Below, one piece after another: positions 1 through 8,082 of a stretch of DNA of 40,478 nt. The notes under the pieces were generated by a model. That model did not search any database, was not told where the DNA came from, and saw only the letters and a program-made list of their open reading frames with translations. The stretch is from Gallionellales bacterium RIFCSPLOWO2_02_FULL_57_47 (lineage in GTDB: Bacteria; Pseudomonadota; Gammaproteobacteria; Burkholderiales; Gallionellaceae): NCBI GenBank assembly GCA_001801175.1, contig MGWZ01000042.1:1-40478 (forward strand), written 5' to 3'. The translations under genes and the position numbers were made by a program. Within the stretch, counting starts at the first letter, position 1; every line of letters starts with the position of its first letter.

Positions 1-10
1 TGATGGCCAT

Positions 11-39
11 AAAAAAGCGCGGAATCACCGCGCTTTTTT
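11..39. terminator. Rho-independent terminator, probably bidirectional
   Basis: A 12-bp inverted repeat (A-run plus GCGCGG on the left arm, CCGCGC plus T-run on the right) surrounds a 5-base loop. Each strand ends in six T after a GC-rich stem, so it could stop transcription from either side. It lies just beyond the attC site of the minus-strand cassette and may end transcription from there, or from a gene left of the window. Confidence 0.85.
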
Positions 40-76
40 ATGTCTGCAATTGCTCGAAAAAAGAGTTTTTCTACAG

Positions 77-139
77 CGTCAACGTAAAGTTAAGGGGCGC
101 CGCGCTTCTGCGGCGTCCCGCTTGAACGATGTGTTGGGC
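77..139 (-). other. integron attC recombination site
   Basis: Read on the minus strand the site starts with the core GCCCAAC (complement of 133-139) and ends with GTTGACG (complement of 77-83). Between them are the paired inner boxes GTTCAAG (complement of 121-127, here CTTGAAC) and CTTAAC (complement of 89-94). These flank a GC-rich stem (95-103 with 110-118) with a 6-base loop. One inner box has an extra unpaired base, the hallmark that orients attC hairpins for IntI. Box order matches the attC of the aadA cassette as I recall it. So this is the attC of the minus-strand gene at 295-606, placed downstream of it as in every integron cassette. The outermost core deviates from GTTRRRY, as expected if the cassette is last in its array. 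Confidence 0.82.
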
Positions 140-294
140 TTACTCAGCGCAATCGGTGGGGGGCGCGAGGATAGCTTGGTATCTAGAGTCACTCTCGATT
201 CCAATCTAAAAAAGTGAGCGAGCTTTTCTGCAAAGCGCACTGATACTCTGCTTTATTTTGTAACTTCCATTTTTCCCGACTTCGCCCTTCTCCA

Positions 295-606
295 TTAGCG
301 ATAGCTGCCCGCTAAACCGATTAAGGAATCCGCCGTATGACTTATTGGAATCAAGTTGTATACCGAGCCGTTTTCTAGCCGATTGATCACAGAGTAAGTC
401 GAATCAAACCCTGGAGCCCCAAGTACTTTCAAGTGGTCACCTGATATTTCGATATATATGCTATTGACGGGTAAGTCTCGCATATCGGGTGCGGTGTAAT
501 TGGTATAGGTACCCTCACATTGAAGTTGGGTTGCATTCAGATCCTGTGCATTGCAAAGCACGGGGAAGAAGGCAAGTAAAGAGAGTGCAATAAACTTTTT
601 CATCAT
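295..606 (-). CDS. small secreted hypothetical protein, integron cassette gene
   Basis: The 103-residue protein begins with a clear Sec signal peptide (MMKK, then a hydrophobic stretch, cleavage probably after CNA near residue 20). The mature part has about 80 residues and one cysteine. I do not recognise the family and give no function. The gene is more AT-rich than its neighbours. It lies between an attC site on its 3' side (77-139) and a core-site half on its 5' side (625-638), with a start codon about 20 bases inside the cassette boundary. This is the standard one-gene, promoter-less cassette layout. No integrase gene is visible in the window. Confidence 0.7.
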   Translation of the reverse strand: MMKKFIALSLLAFFPVLCNAQDLNATQLQCEGTYTNYTAPDMRDLPVNSIYIEISGDHLKVLGAPGFDSTYSVINRLENGSVYNLIPISHTADSLIGLAGSYR

Positions 607-624
607 AATGACCTAATGATATGA

Positions 625-638
625 GCCCAACGTAAAGT
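625..638 (-). other. integron core site at 5' end of cassette
   Basis: On the minus strand this reads ACTTTAC followed by the core GTTGGGC, matching GTTRRRY. The 11 bases CAACGTAAAGT are present here (628-638) and again at the other cassette end (80-90). That is the direct repeat expected when a cassette has been inserted next to an older attC or attI. The rest of the older site is not clearly recognisable. Confidence 0.6.
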
Positions 639-648
639 AGCCATCCTA

Positions 649-672
649 TTTGACGCAATACATTGCGTCAAA
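649..672. repeat. perfect 11-bp inverted repeat
   Basis: Two 11-base arms (TTTGACGCAAT and its complement) are separated by two bases. The dyad lies in the 204-base gap between the cassette gene and the 3' end of argA. It could be a hairpin belonging to the older half-site next to it, a weak terminator for argA (no T-run is seen) or an operator. No other feature was found in this gap. Confidence 0.6.
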
Positions 673-810
673 CGGCTGGTTATTTGTCTATAAAATTTCA
701 TACATGTAATCATTACAGTCGTTTAAGTGATTTTAGTTCTGCCGAAAAAGTTTTCATTAACCATCAACTCAAAGATGCAGCCACGCGTTATCTGCTTGCG
801 AGGCTGCCCT

Positions 811-2133
811 TTAAATTTTCCTGACAAACACCTTCGACTTCCGCTGCCAGTTATACAGCGACTTCTTCTGCGCGGGCAGCGCCGAGACATCGGCTTCGCT
901 GAAGCCGCGCTCGATGAACCAGTGCGCGGTGCGCGTGGTAAGCACGAACAGTTTCTTTAGCCCCTGTGTCTTGGCGACGCCGGCCATATGGTCGAGGATG
1001 ATCTGGCCGTAACCGCGGTCGCGGCATTGTGCATCCACCGCGAGGCAGGCCAGTTCAGCGGCGGCTTCGTCGGGGAAAGGGTAGAGCGCGGCGCAACCGA
1101 CGATGCGGTGGTCGTGCTCCAGCACGACGAAGCGTTCTATTTCGCGCTCGAGCAATTCGCGGTTGCGGCGCACCAGGATGCCTGCGGCTTCCAGCGGGCG
1201 CAGCAGATGCAGGATGCCGCCGACATCTTCGATCGTGGCGGCGCGCAGGGTGTTGAGCGTACTTTCCACGACCATCGTGCCGATGCCTTCGTCGCTGAAC
1301 AGTTCCTGCAGCACCGCGCCGTCGGTGTGGCGGCTGATCAGGTGGGTGCGTGCGACGCCGGCTTCACAGGCGCGCACCGCGCAGGGCAGGTACATGCTCA
1401 CGTCGTCCGGCAGCTTGCGTTTGCCGGAAAGTACTTCCTGAGCCCCGGCGATCGTGAGCTCCTTGAGCAGCTTGCCCTTCTTGTCGTGCACGCCGTCGGT
1501 GTCCATCAGGAACACCAGCTTGTCGGCGTCCAGCGCGATCGCGGTGGCGGTGGCGATGTCTTCCAGCGTGACGTTGAACACCTCGCCGGTGGGCGAATAG
1601 CCGAGCGGCGAGAGCAGCACCACCTCGCCGAAATCCATGCGGTCGTTCAGTGCGGCGACGTCCACTTTGCGCACGCTGCCGGTGTGCAACAGGTCCACGC
1701 CGTTGATGATACCGATCGGCTGCGCGGTGATGAAGTTGCCGCCCGCGACGCGGATGTCGGCGTTGGCCATCGGCGAGTTCGCCAGCCCCATCGACAGCAG
1801 CGCCTCGATTTCCACGCGCACCCGGCCGACGGCTTCCTTGACACACTGCATGGTTTCCTCGTCGGTCATGCGGATGCCCTGGTGATACGTGTCGCCGAGG
1901 TTGTTTTTCGCCAGGTGCTGCTCGATCTGCGGGCGTGCGCCATGCACCAGCACCAGCCGGAAGCCGAGTGCGGCAAGCAGGTTGAAGTCGTGCGTCAGCT
2001 CGACAAACTTGCCGTCGGCGACTACCTCGCCGCCGAACGCGATGACAAAGGTCTTGCCGCGGAAGGCGTTGATGTAGGGCGCGACGGAGCGGAACCAGGC
2101 AACGAAGTCGGCGGGGGTGGTGGTGGCGGGCAT
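811..2133 (-). CDS. argA: N-acetylglutamate synthase (amino-acid N-acetyltransferase)
   Basis: ArgA transfers acetyl from acetyl-CoA to L-glutamate, the first step of arginine biosynthesis, in the cytoplasm. The 440 residues match the usual bacterial length. An N-terminal amino-acid-kinase fold (about 20-290) contains the FVIAFGGEVV and LVLVHGARPQIE nucleotide/substrate segments and the DTDGV loop. A C-terminal GNAT domain (about 295-435) contains the acetyl-CoA loop around CRDRGYGQIIL and the IERGF segment. The start at 2133 is preceded by GGGAG at a good distance. In this family the kinase-like domain binds the arginine feedback inhibitor (family knowledge). It is the first minus-strand gene left of the tautomerase gene. 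Its 3' end abuts the integron cassette region. Confidence 0.95.
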   Translation of the reverse strand: MPATTTPADFVAWFRSVAPYINAFRGKTFVIAFGGEVVADGKFVELTHDFNLLAALGFRLVLVHGARPQIEQHLAKNNLGDTYHQGIRMTDEETMQCVKEAVGRVRVEIEALLSMGLANSPMANADIRVAGGNFITAQPIGIINGVDLLHTGSVRKVDVAALNDRMDFGEVVLLSPLGYSPTGEVFNVTLEDIATATAIALDADKLVFLMDTDGVHDKKGKLLKELTIAGAQEVLSGKRKLPDDVSMYLPCAVRACEAGVARTHLISRHTDGAVLQELFSDEGIGTMVVESTLNTLRAATIEDVGGILHLLRPLEAAGILVRRNRELLEREIERFVVLEHDHRIVGCAALYPFPDEAAAELACLAVDAQCRDRGYGQIILDHMAGVAKTQGLKKLFVLTTRTAHWFIERGFSEADVSALPAQKKSLYNWQRKSKVFVRKI

Positions 2134-2197
2134 AAAGTGTCTCCCAGGTTAATCATATGGTTGCTGCAAGAATTGCAGTAAGCGGCATCATGCCGCG

Positions 2198-2383
2198 CTA
2201 TTCCTCATCTAGCAACCGCCCGGCGATCGCCCAGTTTTCGTCTGGCAGCTCGTCGAAGGCGATATATGTGTAACTCGCGGGCTTGAACGCGATGCGCTCC
2301 AGCGTGTCGGTGATCTCGGCGGCGATTTTTGCCTTTTGTTCGCGGGTCAGCTTTCCCGCGATGCGGATGTTGACGTAGGGCAT
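2198..2383 (-). CDS. 4-oxalocrotonate tautomerase family protein
   Basis: The 61-residue protein begins Met-Pro, so removal of the initiator Met would expose Pro-1, the general base of tautomerase-superfamily enzymes. Length and the PYVNIRIAGKLTREQK opening fit the short 4-OT subunits, which assemble as hexamers. An Arg near position 7 and Thr/Glu-rich helices follow the usual beta-alpha-beta pattern. The substrate cannot be read from sequence. An ideal AGGAG precedes the start by 7 bases. Small hairpins (CTGCAA dyad at 2164-2178; GCGGCAT dyad at 2182-2196) lie between its stop and argA. Confidence 0.85.
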   Translation of the reverse strand: MPYVNIRIAGKLTREQKAKIAAEITDTLERIAFKPASYTYIAFDELPDENWAIAGRLLDEE

Positions 2384-2441
2384 GTTTGACTCCTGATTAT
2401 AGAGATGTGCATATTATGAGACGATATTTATTCTGCTGGCT

Positions 2442-2498
2442 GTAGGAGCGGGCCATGCCCGCGATTGTTTTTTTCTCTCGGGCATGGCCCGCTCCTAC
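2442..2498. repeat. REPIN-like inverted pair of REP elements
   Basis: A 20-base element (2442-2461, starting GTAGGAGCGGGC) recurs as a perfect inverted copy at 2479-2498, with a T-rich 17-base spacer. Each copy is itself palindromic around GCGGGC/GCCCGC. This matches REP sequences described in Pseudomonas and other Proteobacteria, which travel as inverted pairs with RAYT transposases. It fills the gap between rsmE and the tautomerase gene and could also act as a terminator for rsmE. Confidence 0.8.
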
Positions 2499-2500
2499 GA

Positions 2501-3247
2501 TTAATGCGGCAGCGAAAAGTCCCCCCACAGCGTCTGCAATGCGGCCAGTCCGGCGACCGCTGCGGTTTCGGTGCGCAGCACGCGCGCGCCAAGGCGGATC
2601 GGCGTAAAGCCGCAATGCAACGCGCTGTCGCTTTCCGCTTCGGTGAAGCCGCCCTCTGCGCCGATCAGCAATACCACACCGCCTTTCGGTTTCTCCAGGC
2701 TATGTAGCGAGGCCGCGCCCTGCGGCAGCAGGATAAGCTTCGTGTCAAATAGCGTTTTCATCTGTTGCAGCCACACCATGATGTCCAGCGGCGCGTAAAT
2801 CTCGGGCAGCATGTTGCGCCCGCACTGCTCGCAGGCGGAGATCGCGACCTGGCGCCAGTGTTCGAGGCGTTTTGCGGCGCGTTCGGCGGACAGCCGCGCC
2901 ACGCTGCGTTCGGTATCGAGCGGCTGGATCTCGGTAACGCCCAGCTCGGTGGCTTTCTGGATCACCCAATCCATTTTTTCGCTGCTGGACAGCGCCTGAG
3001 CCAGCATTACCTGCAACGGCGATTCGCGGTTGACGTTGCCGGAGGTAATCTCGCCGATAACCACGCGCTTGCCGCCGAGTTCGACGATCACTCCGTGGCA
3101 TTCGTTACCGGTGCCGTCAAAAATTTCCACACGGTTCCCCTCGCGCAAGCGCAGCACGCGAGAGGCATGGTGAGCCGCGTCCGGTGGCAGGTCGAAAGTT
3201 CCGCCGGTCGGCAGCGGTGGGGGGCAGTAAAAACGCGGCATGGTCAA
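2501..3247 (-). CDS. rsmE: 16S rRNA (uracil1498-N3)-methyltransferase
   Basis: RsmE methylates U1498 of 16S rRNA in the 30S subunit using SAM. The 248 residues are the normal length. It opens with a PUA-like RNA-binding part (MPRFYCPPPLP, then HHASRVLRLREG). The SPOUT methyltransferase part carries the knot motifs LLIGAEGGFTEAE and RLGARVLRTETA, which form the SAM site. Segments QALSSSEKMDWVIQKATELG and CEQCGRN are also typical of the family. The gene is divergent from the thioredoxin-like gene, with 67 bases between the two starts. The ribosome-binding site is weak. Confidence 0.95.
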   Translation of the reverse strand: MTMPRFYCPPPLPTGGTFDLPPDAAHHASRVLRLREGNRVEIFDGTGNECHGVIVELGGKRVVIGEITSGNVNRESPLQVMLAQALSSSEKMDWVIQKATELGVTEIQPLDTERSVARLSAERAAKRLEHWRQVAISACEQCGRNMLPEIYAPLDIMVWLQQMKTLFDTKLILLPQGAASLHSLEKPKGGVVLLIGAEGGFTEAESDSALHCGFTPIRLGARVLRTETAAVAGLAALQTLWGDFSLPH

Positions 3248-3314
3248 GGCACAAATGAAAAAGGGTATCGGCGTGATAATATAACGTCTCGAAAAAAGTT
3301 GTCAGGAGTTCGAA

Positions 3315-3869
3315 ATGGTCAGTCTGCAACCCCCACTATGTGATTTTGGCTGGAGAGCGCGCGATTTCGACCTGCCCGGTGTGGACGGCAAGAGGTATAG
3401 CCCGGTCAATGCGCGCGGCAAGAACGGCCTGCTGGTGATGTTCATCTGCAATCATTGCCCTTATGTGAAATCCGTCCGCGACCGCATCGTGCGCGATACT
3501 CGCGAGTTGCAGCAGCACGGCATCAACAGCATCGCCGTCATGTCGAACGACCCTGCCGAATATGCGGAAGATTCCTTCGACAACATGAAGCTGGTGGCAA
3601 GCCAATACAACTATCCGTTTCCTTATGTGTGGGACGAGAGCCAGCAGGTCGCCAGGGATTACGGCGCGGTCTGCACGCCGGATTTCTTCGGCTTCAACGC
3701 CAATCTGGAATTGCAATATCGCGGCAGGCTGGATGCGTCGCGCAAGGAGGCTGTCCCCGGCGCACCGCGTGACCTGTTCAATGCGATGCTGCAAATAGCG
3801 CAGACCGGACAGGGACCGCGCGAGCAGCTCGTCAGCATGGGTTGTTCGATCAAGTGGAAATCAGCATGA
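3315..3869 (+). CDS. thioredoxin-fold (AhpC/TSA-type redoxin) protein
   Basis: A 184-residue redoxin with the thioredoxin-like active site CNHCPYVK near residues 50-57. The CxxC pair suggests a disulfide oxidoreductase or peroxiredoxin-like role, partner unknown. The opening FDLPGVDGKRYSPVNARGKNGLLVMFICNHC follows the AhpC/TSA pattern. The TPDFFGF segment contributes the cis-proline turn. No signal peptide is visible, so it is probably cytoplasmic. An AGGAG precedes the ATG. Its stop overlaps the next start (ATGA at 3866), which suggests translational coupling with the phosphatase. Confidence 0.8.
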   Translation: MVSLQPPLCDFGWRARDFDLPGVDGKRYSPVNARGKNGLLVMFICNHCPYVKSVRDRIVRDTRELQQHGINSIAVMSNDPAEYAEDSFDNMKLVASQYNYPFPYVWDESQQVARDYGAVCTPDFFGFNANLELQYRGRLDASRKEAVPGAPRDLFNAMLQIAQTGQGPREQLVSMGCSIKWKSA

Positions 3870-4678
3870 ATAATTCAACTACCTACACTATGGGTGCGCT
3901 GCTCAAGGCAGCGCTTGCGGCAGTCAAGCTGGTGACGGCGGAAGAAATCATGCCGCGCTATCTCAAGGTGGCGCATCAGCACAAGAGCGACGGCAGCCTG
4001 TGCACCGATGCGGATATCGCTGCGCAAAGCTCGTTGACCAGGAAGCTGCAAGCCATTCTCAATGTGCCGGTGTTGGGTGAAGAGATGACTGCCGCAGAGC
4101 AACATGCGCTGTGGGACGCTGGCAATGAAGGCCTGTGGTGTATCGATCCGATCGATGGCACGTCCAATTTCGTGCGCGGACTGCCGTATTTTGCGGTGTC
4201 CGTCGCGTTGCTGCGCGAAGGCAAGAGTGTATTGGGTGTGGTGTATGACCCGGTGGCAAATGAGATGTTTGCCGCCGAGCATGAGCGCGGCGCGTTTCTG
4301 AACGGTGAAAAACTGATTGGCCGCAAAGCGGAGGGTACGCTGTCGCAAGCATTGGCCAGCGTGGATTTCAAGCACCTGAAAAGGAAATTGGCGACGCAAC
4401 TGGCGACTAACCCGCCGTATAGCTCGCAGCGCAACTTTGGCGCGAGCGCATTGGACTGGTGTTACACAGCCATGGGGCGCAATGACGTGTATCTGCACGG
4501 CGGGCAAAAGCTCTGGGATTATGCCGCCGGTCTGCTGGTCCTGCAGGAGTCGGGCGGCCATGCCTGCTGCATCGAGAGCGATGATTTTTCCCAGGGCGAC
4601 ATCTGGCAGCGTTCCGTCATCGCCGCGCGTGATATAAAGTTTTTTGAAGAATGGAAGAACTGGATAAGGGCGCAGTAG
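3866..4678 (+). CDS. inositol-monophosphatase-family phosphatase
   Basis: A 270-residue Mg2+-dependent sugar-phosphate phosphatase of the IMPase/FBPase superfamily. Metal-binding motifs are visible: GEE (about 78-80), DPIDGTSNFVRGLP (the DPxDGTxNF signature) and the C-terminal WDYAAG. The substrate could be histidinol phosphate (HisN type), inositol phosphate or PAP; sequence alone does not decide, and no histidine gene is nearby. I chose the ATG at 3866, in an ATGA overlap with the preceding stop. An in-frame ATG at 3842 would add eight residues and a longer overlap. Confidence 0.85.
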   Translation: MNNSTTYTMGALLKAALAAVKLVTAEEIMPRYLKVAHQHKSDGSLCTDADIAAQSSLTRKLQAILNVPVLGEEMTAAEQHALWDAGNEGLWCIDPIDGTSNFVRGLPYFAVSVALLREGKSVLGVVYDPVANEMFAAEHERGAFLNGEKLIGRKAEGTLSQALASVDFKHLKRKLATQLATNPPYSSQRNFGASALDWCYTAMGRNDVYLHGGQKLWDYAAGLLVLQESGGHACCIESDDFSQGDIWQRSVIAARDIKFFEEWKNWIRAQ

Positions 4679-4717
4679 GGGCGCGGCGCACCGTGTCCCC
4701 GTGATAAGGCGAATGTC

Positions 4718-6091
4718 GTGAAAATATTGATACTTGGTGCAGGACAGGTCGGTTCGACGGTAGCGGAAAGCCTGGTCGGCGAGGCTAATGACATTACCGT
4801 CGTGGATTCCGATGGCGACAAGCTGCGGCAGTTGCAGGACAGGCTGGATTTGCGCACCCTGACCGGCAATGCGGCGCACCCTTCCACGCTCGAACAGGCG
4901 GGCATCGCCGATACCGACATGCTGCTGGCCGTCACGCAAAGCGACGAAGTCAACCTGGTGGCCTGCAAGCTGGCAGCCAGCCTCTACAACACGCCGACGC
5001 GCATCGCCCGGATCCGTGCCACCGAATACCTGGAACGGCAGGAAGTGTTCGGCACGGCTAATTTCTGCGTTGATTTTTCGATATGCCCGGAACAGATACT
5101 CACCGAATACATCGTCAAGCTGATTGAATTTCCCGAGGCGCTGCAAGTGCTGGAATTCGCCGGCGGCAAAGCATCGCTGGTGGCGGTGCGCGCCTTCGGG
5201 GGCGGACCGCTGGTGGGCAAGCCGCTGAGTTTTCTGCGCACTCACATGCCCCAGGTCGAGACTCGCGTCGCGGCGATTTTCCGCAAGGACGGGCCGATCA
5301 TTCCCGAAGGCAATACGGTGGTCGAAGAGGGCGATGAAATATTCTTCATTGCCGCAACCGACAACATCCGCAGCGTACTCAGGGAAATGCGCCGCATGGA
5401 TAAACCCGCCAAGCGCGTGATGATCGTCGGCGGCGGCAATATCGGCCGCCGCCTGGCCAAGGCTCTGGAGCACGATTATCAGGTCAAGTTGATCGAATAC
5501 AACAAGAAATCCTGCGAAAAACTGGCCGGGGAGCTGGCCAGGACGCTGGTGCTGCATGGTGACGGCACGGACGAGAAGCTGATGCAGCAGGAGCATGTCG
5601 ATCAGGTCGACGTATTCTGCGCGCTGACCAACGACGACGAGAACAACATCATGTCCGCGCTGCTGGCGAAGCAGGGCGGCGCGGGCAAGGTAATTGCGCT
5701 GATCAACCGCAGCGCCTACGTCAGCCTGTTGCAGGGCGGCAAGATCGACATCGTCCTGTCTCCGGCGCATGTCACCATCGGTTCGCTGCTCGCCTATGTG
5801 AGGCAAGGGGACGTGGCGGCAGTACACTCATTGCGGCGCGGCGCGGCGGAAGCGCTGGAACTGGTGGCGCACGGCGACCGGCAATCTTCCCGCGTGGTAG
5901 GGCGGCGCGTCGGCGAGGTCGATCTGCCCAAGGGCGCTACCATAGGCGCTATCGTGCGCGGCAACCAGGTCGTCATGGGGCATCACGATACGCTGATCGA
6001 GGCTGAAGACCATGTGATCGTGTTCGTCACCAACAAGCAGATGGTGAAGAAGGTCGAGAAACTGTTTCAGGTCAGCATCGGGTTCTTCTGA
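4718..6091 (+). CDS. trkA: Trk system K+ uptake regulator TrkA
   Basis: The cytoplasmic gating and NAD(H)-binding subunit of the Trk potassium transporter. The 457 residues hold two tandem RCK units. Each has a Rossmann NAD motif (GAGQVGS near residue 7, GGGNIGR near 238) followed by an RCK-C domain. The start is GTG at 4718, giving MKILILGAGQVG as usual for TrkA. The stop overlaps the trkH start by one base (TGATG), so the two are coupled, and TrkA must assemble with TrkH at the membrane. The length is normal and nothing is missing. Confidence 0.96.
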   Translation: MKILILGAGQVGSTVAESLVGEANDITVVDSDGDKLRQLQDRLDLRTLTGNAAHPSTLEQAGIADTDMLLAVTQSDEVNLVACKLAASLYNTPTRIARIRATEYLERQEVFGTANFCVDFSICPEQILTEYIVKLIEFPEALQVLEFAGGKASLVAVRAFGGGPLVGKPLSFLRTHMPQVETRVAAIFRKDGPIIPEGNTVVEEGDEIFFIAATDNIRSVLREMRRMDKPAKRVMIVGGGNIGRRLAKALEHDYQVKLIEYNKKSCEKLAGELARTLVLHGDGTDEKLMQQEHVDQVDVFCALTNDDENNIMSALLAKQGGAGKVIALINRSAYVSLLQGGKIDIVLSPAHVTIGSLLAYVRQGDVAAVHSLRRGAAEALELVAHGDRQSSRVVGRRVGEVDLPKGATIGAIVRGNQVVMGHHDTLIEAEDHVIVFVTNKQMVKKVEKLFQVSIGFF

Positions 6092-7551
6092 TGGGGCGGA
6101 CGCTGACCGTTATTCACGCATTGGGCCTGATGCTGGTGGTGTTCAGCGCAGCTTATCTCATGCCGGTCGCCACCGCGCTGATCTACGCCGACTACGCCAT
6201 GCTGCTGGATTTCCTGCTGGCGATGGTCTGGACATTTTTCATCGGTTTCACAATGTGGCTGTTGACGCGGCGTTACAAGGGCGAACTGACCATACGCCAC
6301 GGTTACCTGCTGGTGGTGGGCATGTGGACGGCGATGCCGGCTTTCGCCACGATCCCGTTGCTGTTGATGATCCCCAACTTGTCGTTTACCGATGCCTATT
6401 TCGAAACCATGTCCGGCATGACCACCACCGGCGCGACCGTGCTGACCGGGCTGGATGACCTGCCGCCAGCGATCAATGTGTGGCGGCACGAACTGGAGTT
6501 GCTGGGCGGCCTGGGCATCATCGTGCTGGCGGTGGCGGTGCTGCCGCTGCTGGGCATCGGCGGACGGCAATTGTTCAAGGCAGAGACGCCGGGGCCGATG
6601 AAAGAGTCCGCGCTGACCCCGCGCATCGCCGACACGGCGCGCAACCTGTGGGCGGTCTATCTGGGTATGACGCTGGTCTGCATCGGCGCGCTGAAATGGG
6701 CGGGCATGGACTGGCTGGACGCGGTGTGCCACGCCTTCTCCGCAATGGGGCTGGGCGGCTTCTCCACCCACGACGCCAGTATCGGTTATTTTGATTCTCC
6801 CTTGATCGAATTCGTGCTGATCGTGTTCATGCTCTTGGCAGTAGTCAACTTTGCCACTCACTTTCTTGCATGGCGCAGCAAATCGTTACGTATGTACTTG
6901 CGCGACCCTGAGGCAATCGCGTCGCTGGGGCTGATACTCGGCAGTTGCGCTGGCATTGCATTTTTTCTCTGGTGGAATGGCGTATATCCGGAATTTGCGA
7001 CGGCACTGCGCCATGCCAGCTTCAATCTGGTTTCCATCGCAACCAGTTCCGGTTACGCCAGTGTCGACTATGCACAATGGCCGATCTTCGCACCGCTGTG
7101 GATGATGTTTTTGACGGCAATTGCCGCCAGTTCCGGCTCGACCGGCGGCGGCATCAAGATGATGCGCACGCTGGTGCTGGTCAAGCAGGCCGGACGCGAA
7201 TTCCTCAAGCTGCTGCATCCGGCAGTGATAAACCCGATGAAGATCGGCGGCCATGTGGTGCCCAACAATATCGTGTTCGCGGTGCTGGGTTTTATCTTCC
7301 TGTACTTCATGACTATCGTCACATTTACTTTCGTGCTGCTGATCAGCGGGATGGACTTCATCACGGCGTTTACCGCCGTGCTAGCGTCGATAAACAATTG
7401 CGGACCGGGTTTAGGGTCGGTCGGGCCGTCGAGCAATTACGCGGGGCTGAACGATTTCCAGACATGGGTGTGCACGATTGCAATGCTGATCGGGCGGCTT
7501 GAAGTCTTTACTGTGTTGATTCTGTTTACTCCGCATTTCTGGCGGAGGTAA
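6091..7551 (+). CDS. trkH: Trk system K+ transporter, membrane subunit TrkH
   Basis: A 486-residue integral inner-membrane protein with about ten or more hydrophobic helices, arranged as the four M1-P-M2 repeats of the Trk/Ktr/HKT family. Pore-loop segments with conserved Gly are visible: TTTGATVLTG, SAMGLGGFSTH, ATSSGYAS and NCGPGLGSVG. The GSTGGGIKMMR segment that precedes a long cytoplasmic linker is a TrkH hallmark. It takes up K+ driven by the membrane potential or H+, gated by TrkA, encoded directly upstream with a one-base overlap. Confidence 0.96.
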   Translation: MGRTLTVIHALGLMLVVFSAAYLMPVATALIYADYAMLLDFLLAMVWTFFIGFTMWLLTRRYKGELTIRHGYLLVVGMWTAMPAFATIPLLLMIPNLSFTDAYFETMSGMTTTGATVLTGLDDLPPAINVWRHELELLGGLGIIVLAVAVLPLLGIGGRQLFKAETPGPMKESALTPRIADTARNLWAVYLGMTLVCIGALKWAGMDWLDAVCHAFSAMGLGGFSTHDASIGYFDSPLIEFVLIVFMLLAVVNFATHFLAWRSKSLRMYLRDPEAIASLGLILGSCAGIAFFLWWNGVYPEFATALRHASFNLVSIATSSGYASVDYAQWPIFAPLWMMFLTAIAASSGSTGGGIKMMRTLVLVKQAGREFLKLLHPAVINPMKIGGHVVPNNIVFAVLGFIFLYFMTIVTFTFVLLISGMDFITAFTAVLASINNCGPGLGSVGPSSNYAGLNDFQTWVCTIAMLIGRLEVFTVLILFTPHFWRR

Positions 7552-7668
7552 AAATGTCCGAGGTAAAAACGTCATGACAGAGGCGGGGAGATACGTTAGC
7601 ATTGCCGCCTCGAAATCGTTGAAAACACAGATGATGAGTGCATCAGCGCCAAATAGAGAGGGGTCAAG

Positions 7669-8082
7669 ATGAGCGAGGAAAAGCCATTGACAGGAGTGAA
7701 AGTGCTGCTGATCGACGACAGCAACACCATCAGGCGCAGCGGAGAAATATTCCTCTCGCAGGCGGGATGCCAGGTTATCCTCGCCGAGGACGGATTTGAC
7801 GGCTTGGCCAAGGTAGTAGACAACCAGCCCGATGTCATTTTTGTGGACGTCATGATGCCGCGCCTGGATGGTTATCAAACCTGCGCGCTGATCAAAAAAA
7901 ACCAGCAGTTCAAAAGCACCCCCGTGGTTATGTTGACCAGCAAGGACACACTGTTCGACCGCGCACGCGGCAAAATGGTCGGTGCAGACCAGTATCTGAT
8001 CAAGCCGTTCAACAAGAAAAGTCTGATAGAAGCAGTCATCATGCATACGCAAGGGAAGAAGGAAGAGGAATATGGCCATTAA
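7669..8082 (+). CDS. pilG: PilG-like single-domain response regulator
   Basis: A 137-residue CheY-like receiver. The acidic pocket is D16/D17, the phosphoacceptor is D60 in FVDVMMPRLDG, the switch Thr/Ser lies in MLTSKD and the conserved Lys in LIKPF. The SKDTLFDRARGKMVGADQYL segment is typical of PilG of the Pil/Chp twitching system. A strong GAGGGG site precedes the ATG. It is first in the order pilG-pilH-pilI-pilJ-chpA known from Pseudomonas. In that system ChpA phosphorylates PilG to promote pilus extension (family knowledge). It overlaps pilH by 11 bases. Confidence 0.9.
   Translation: MSEEKPLTGVKVLLIDDSNTIRRSGEIFLSQAGCQVILAEDGFDGLAKVVDNQPDVIFVDVMMPRLDGYQTCALIKKNQQFKSTPVVMLTSKDTLFDRARGKMVGADQYLIKPFNKKSLIEAVIMHTQGKKEEEYGH

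Noticed and set aside
988-2181. Open plus-strand frame of 397 codons opposite argA
   Set aside because: It mirrors argA in the antisense direction, is His/Ala/Arg-rich without any motif, and argA itself is certain.
3875-5827. Open minus-strand frame of 650 codons opposite the phosphatase and trkA
   Set aside because: A shadow produced by high GC and codon bias of two well-recognised genes; no domain pattern and it crosses gene borders.
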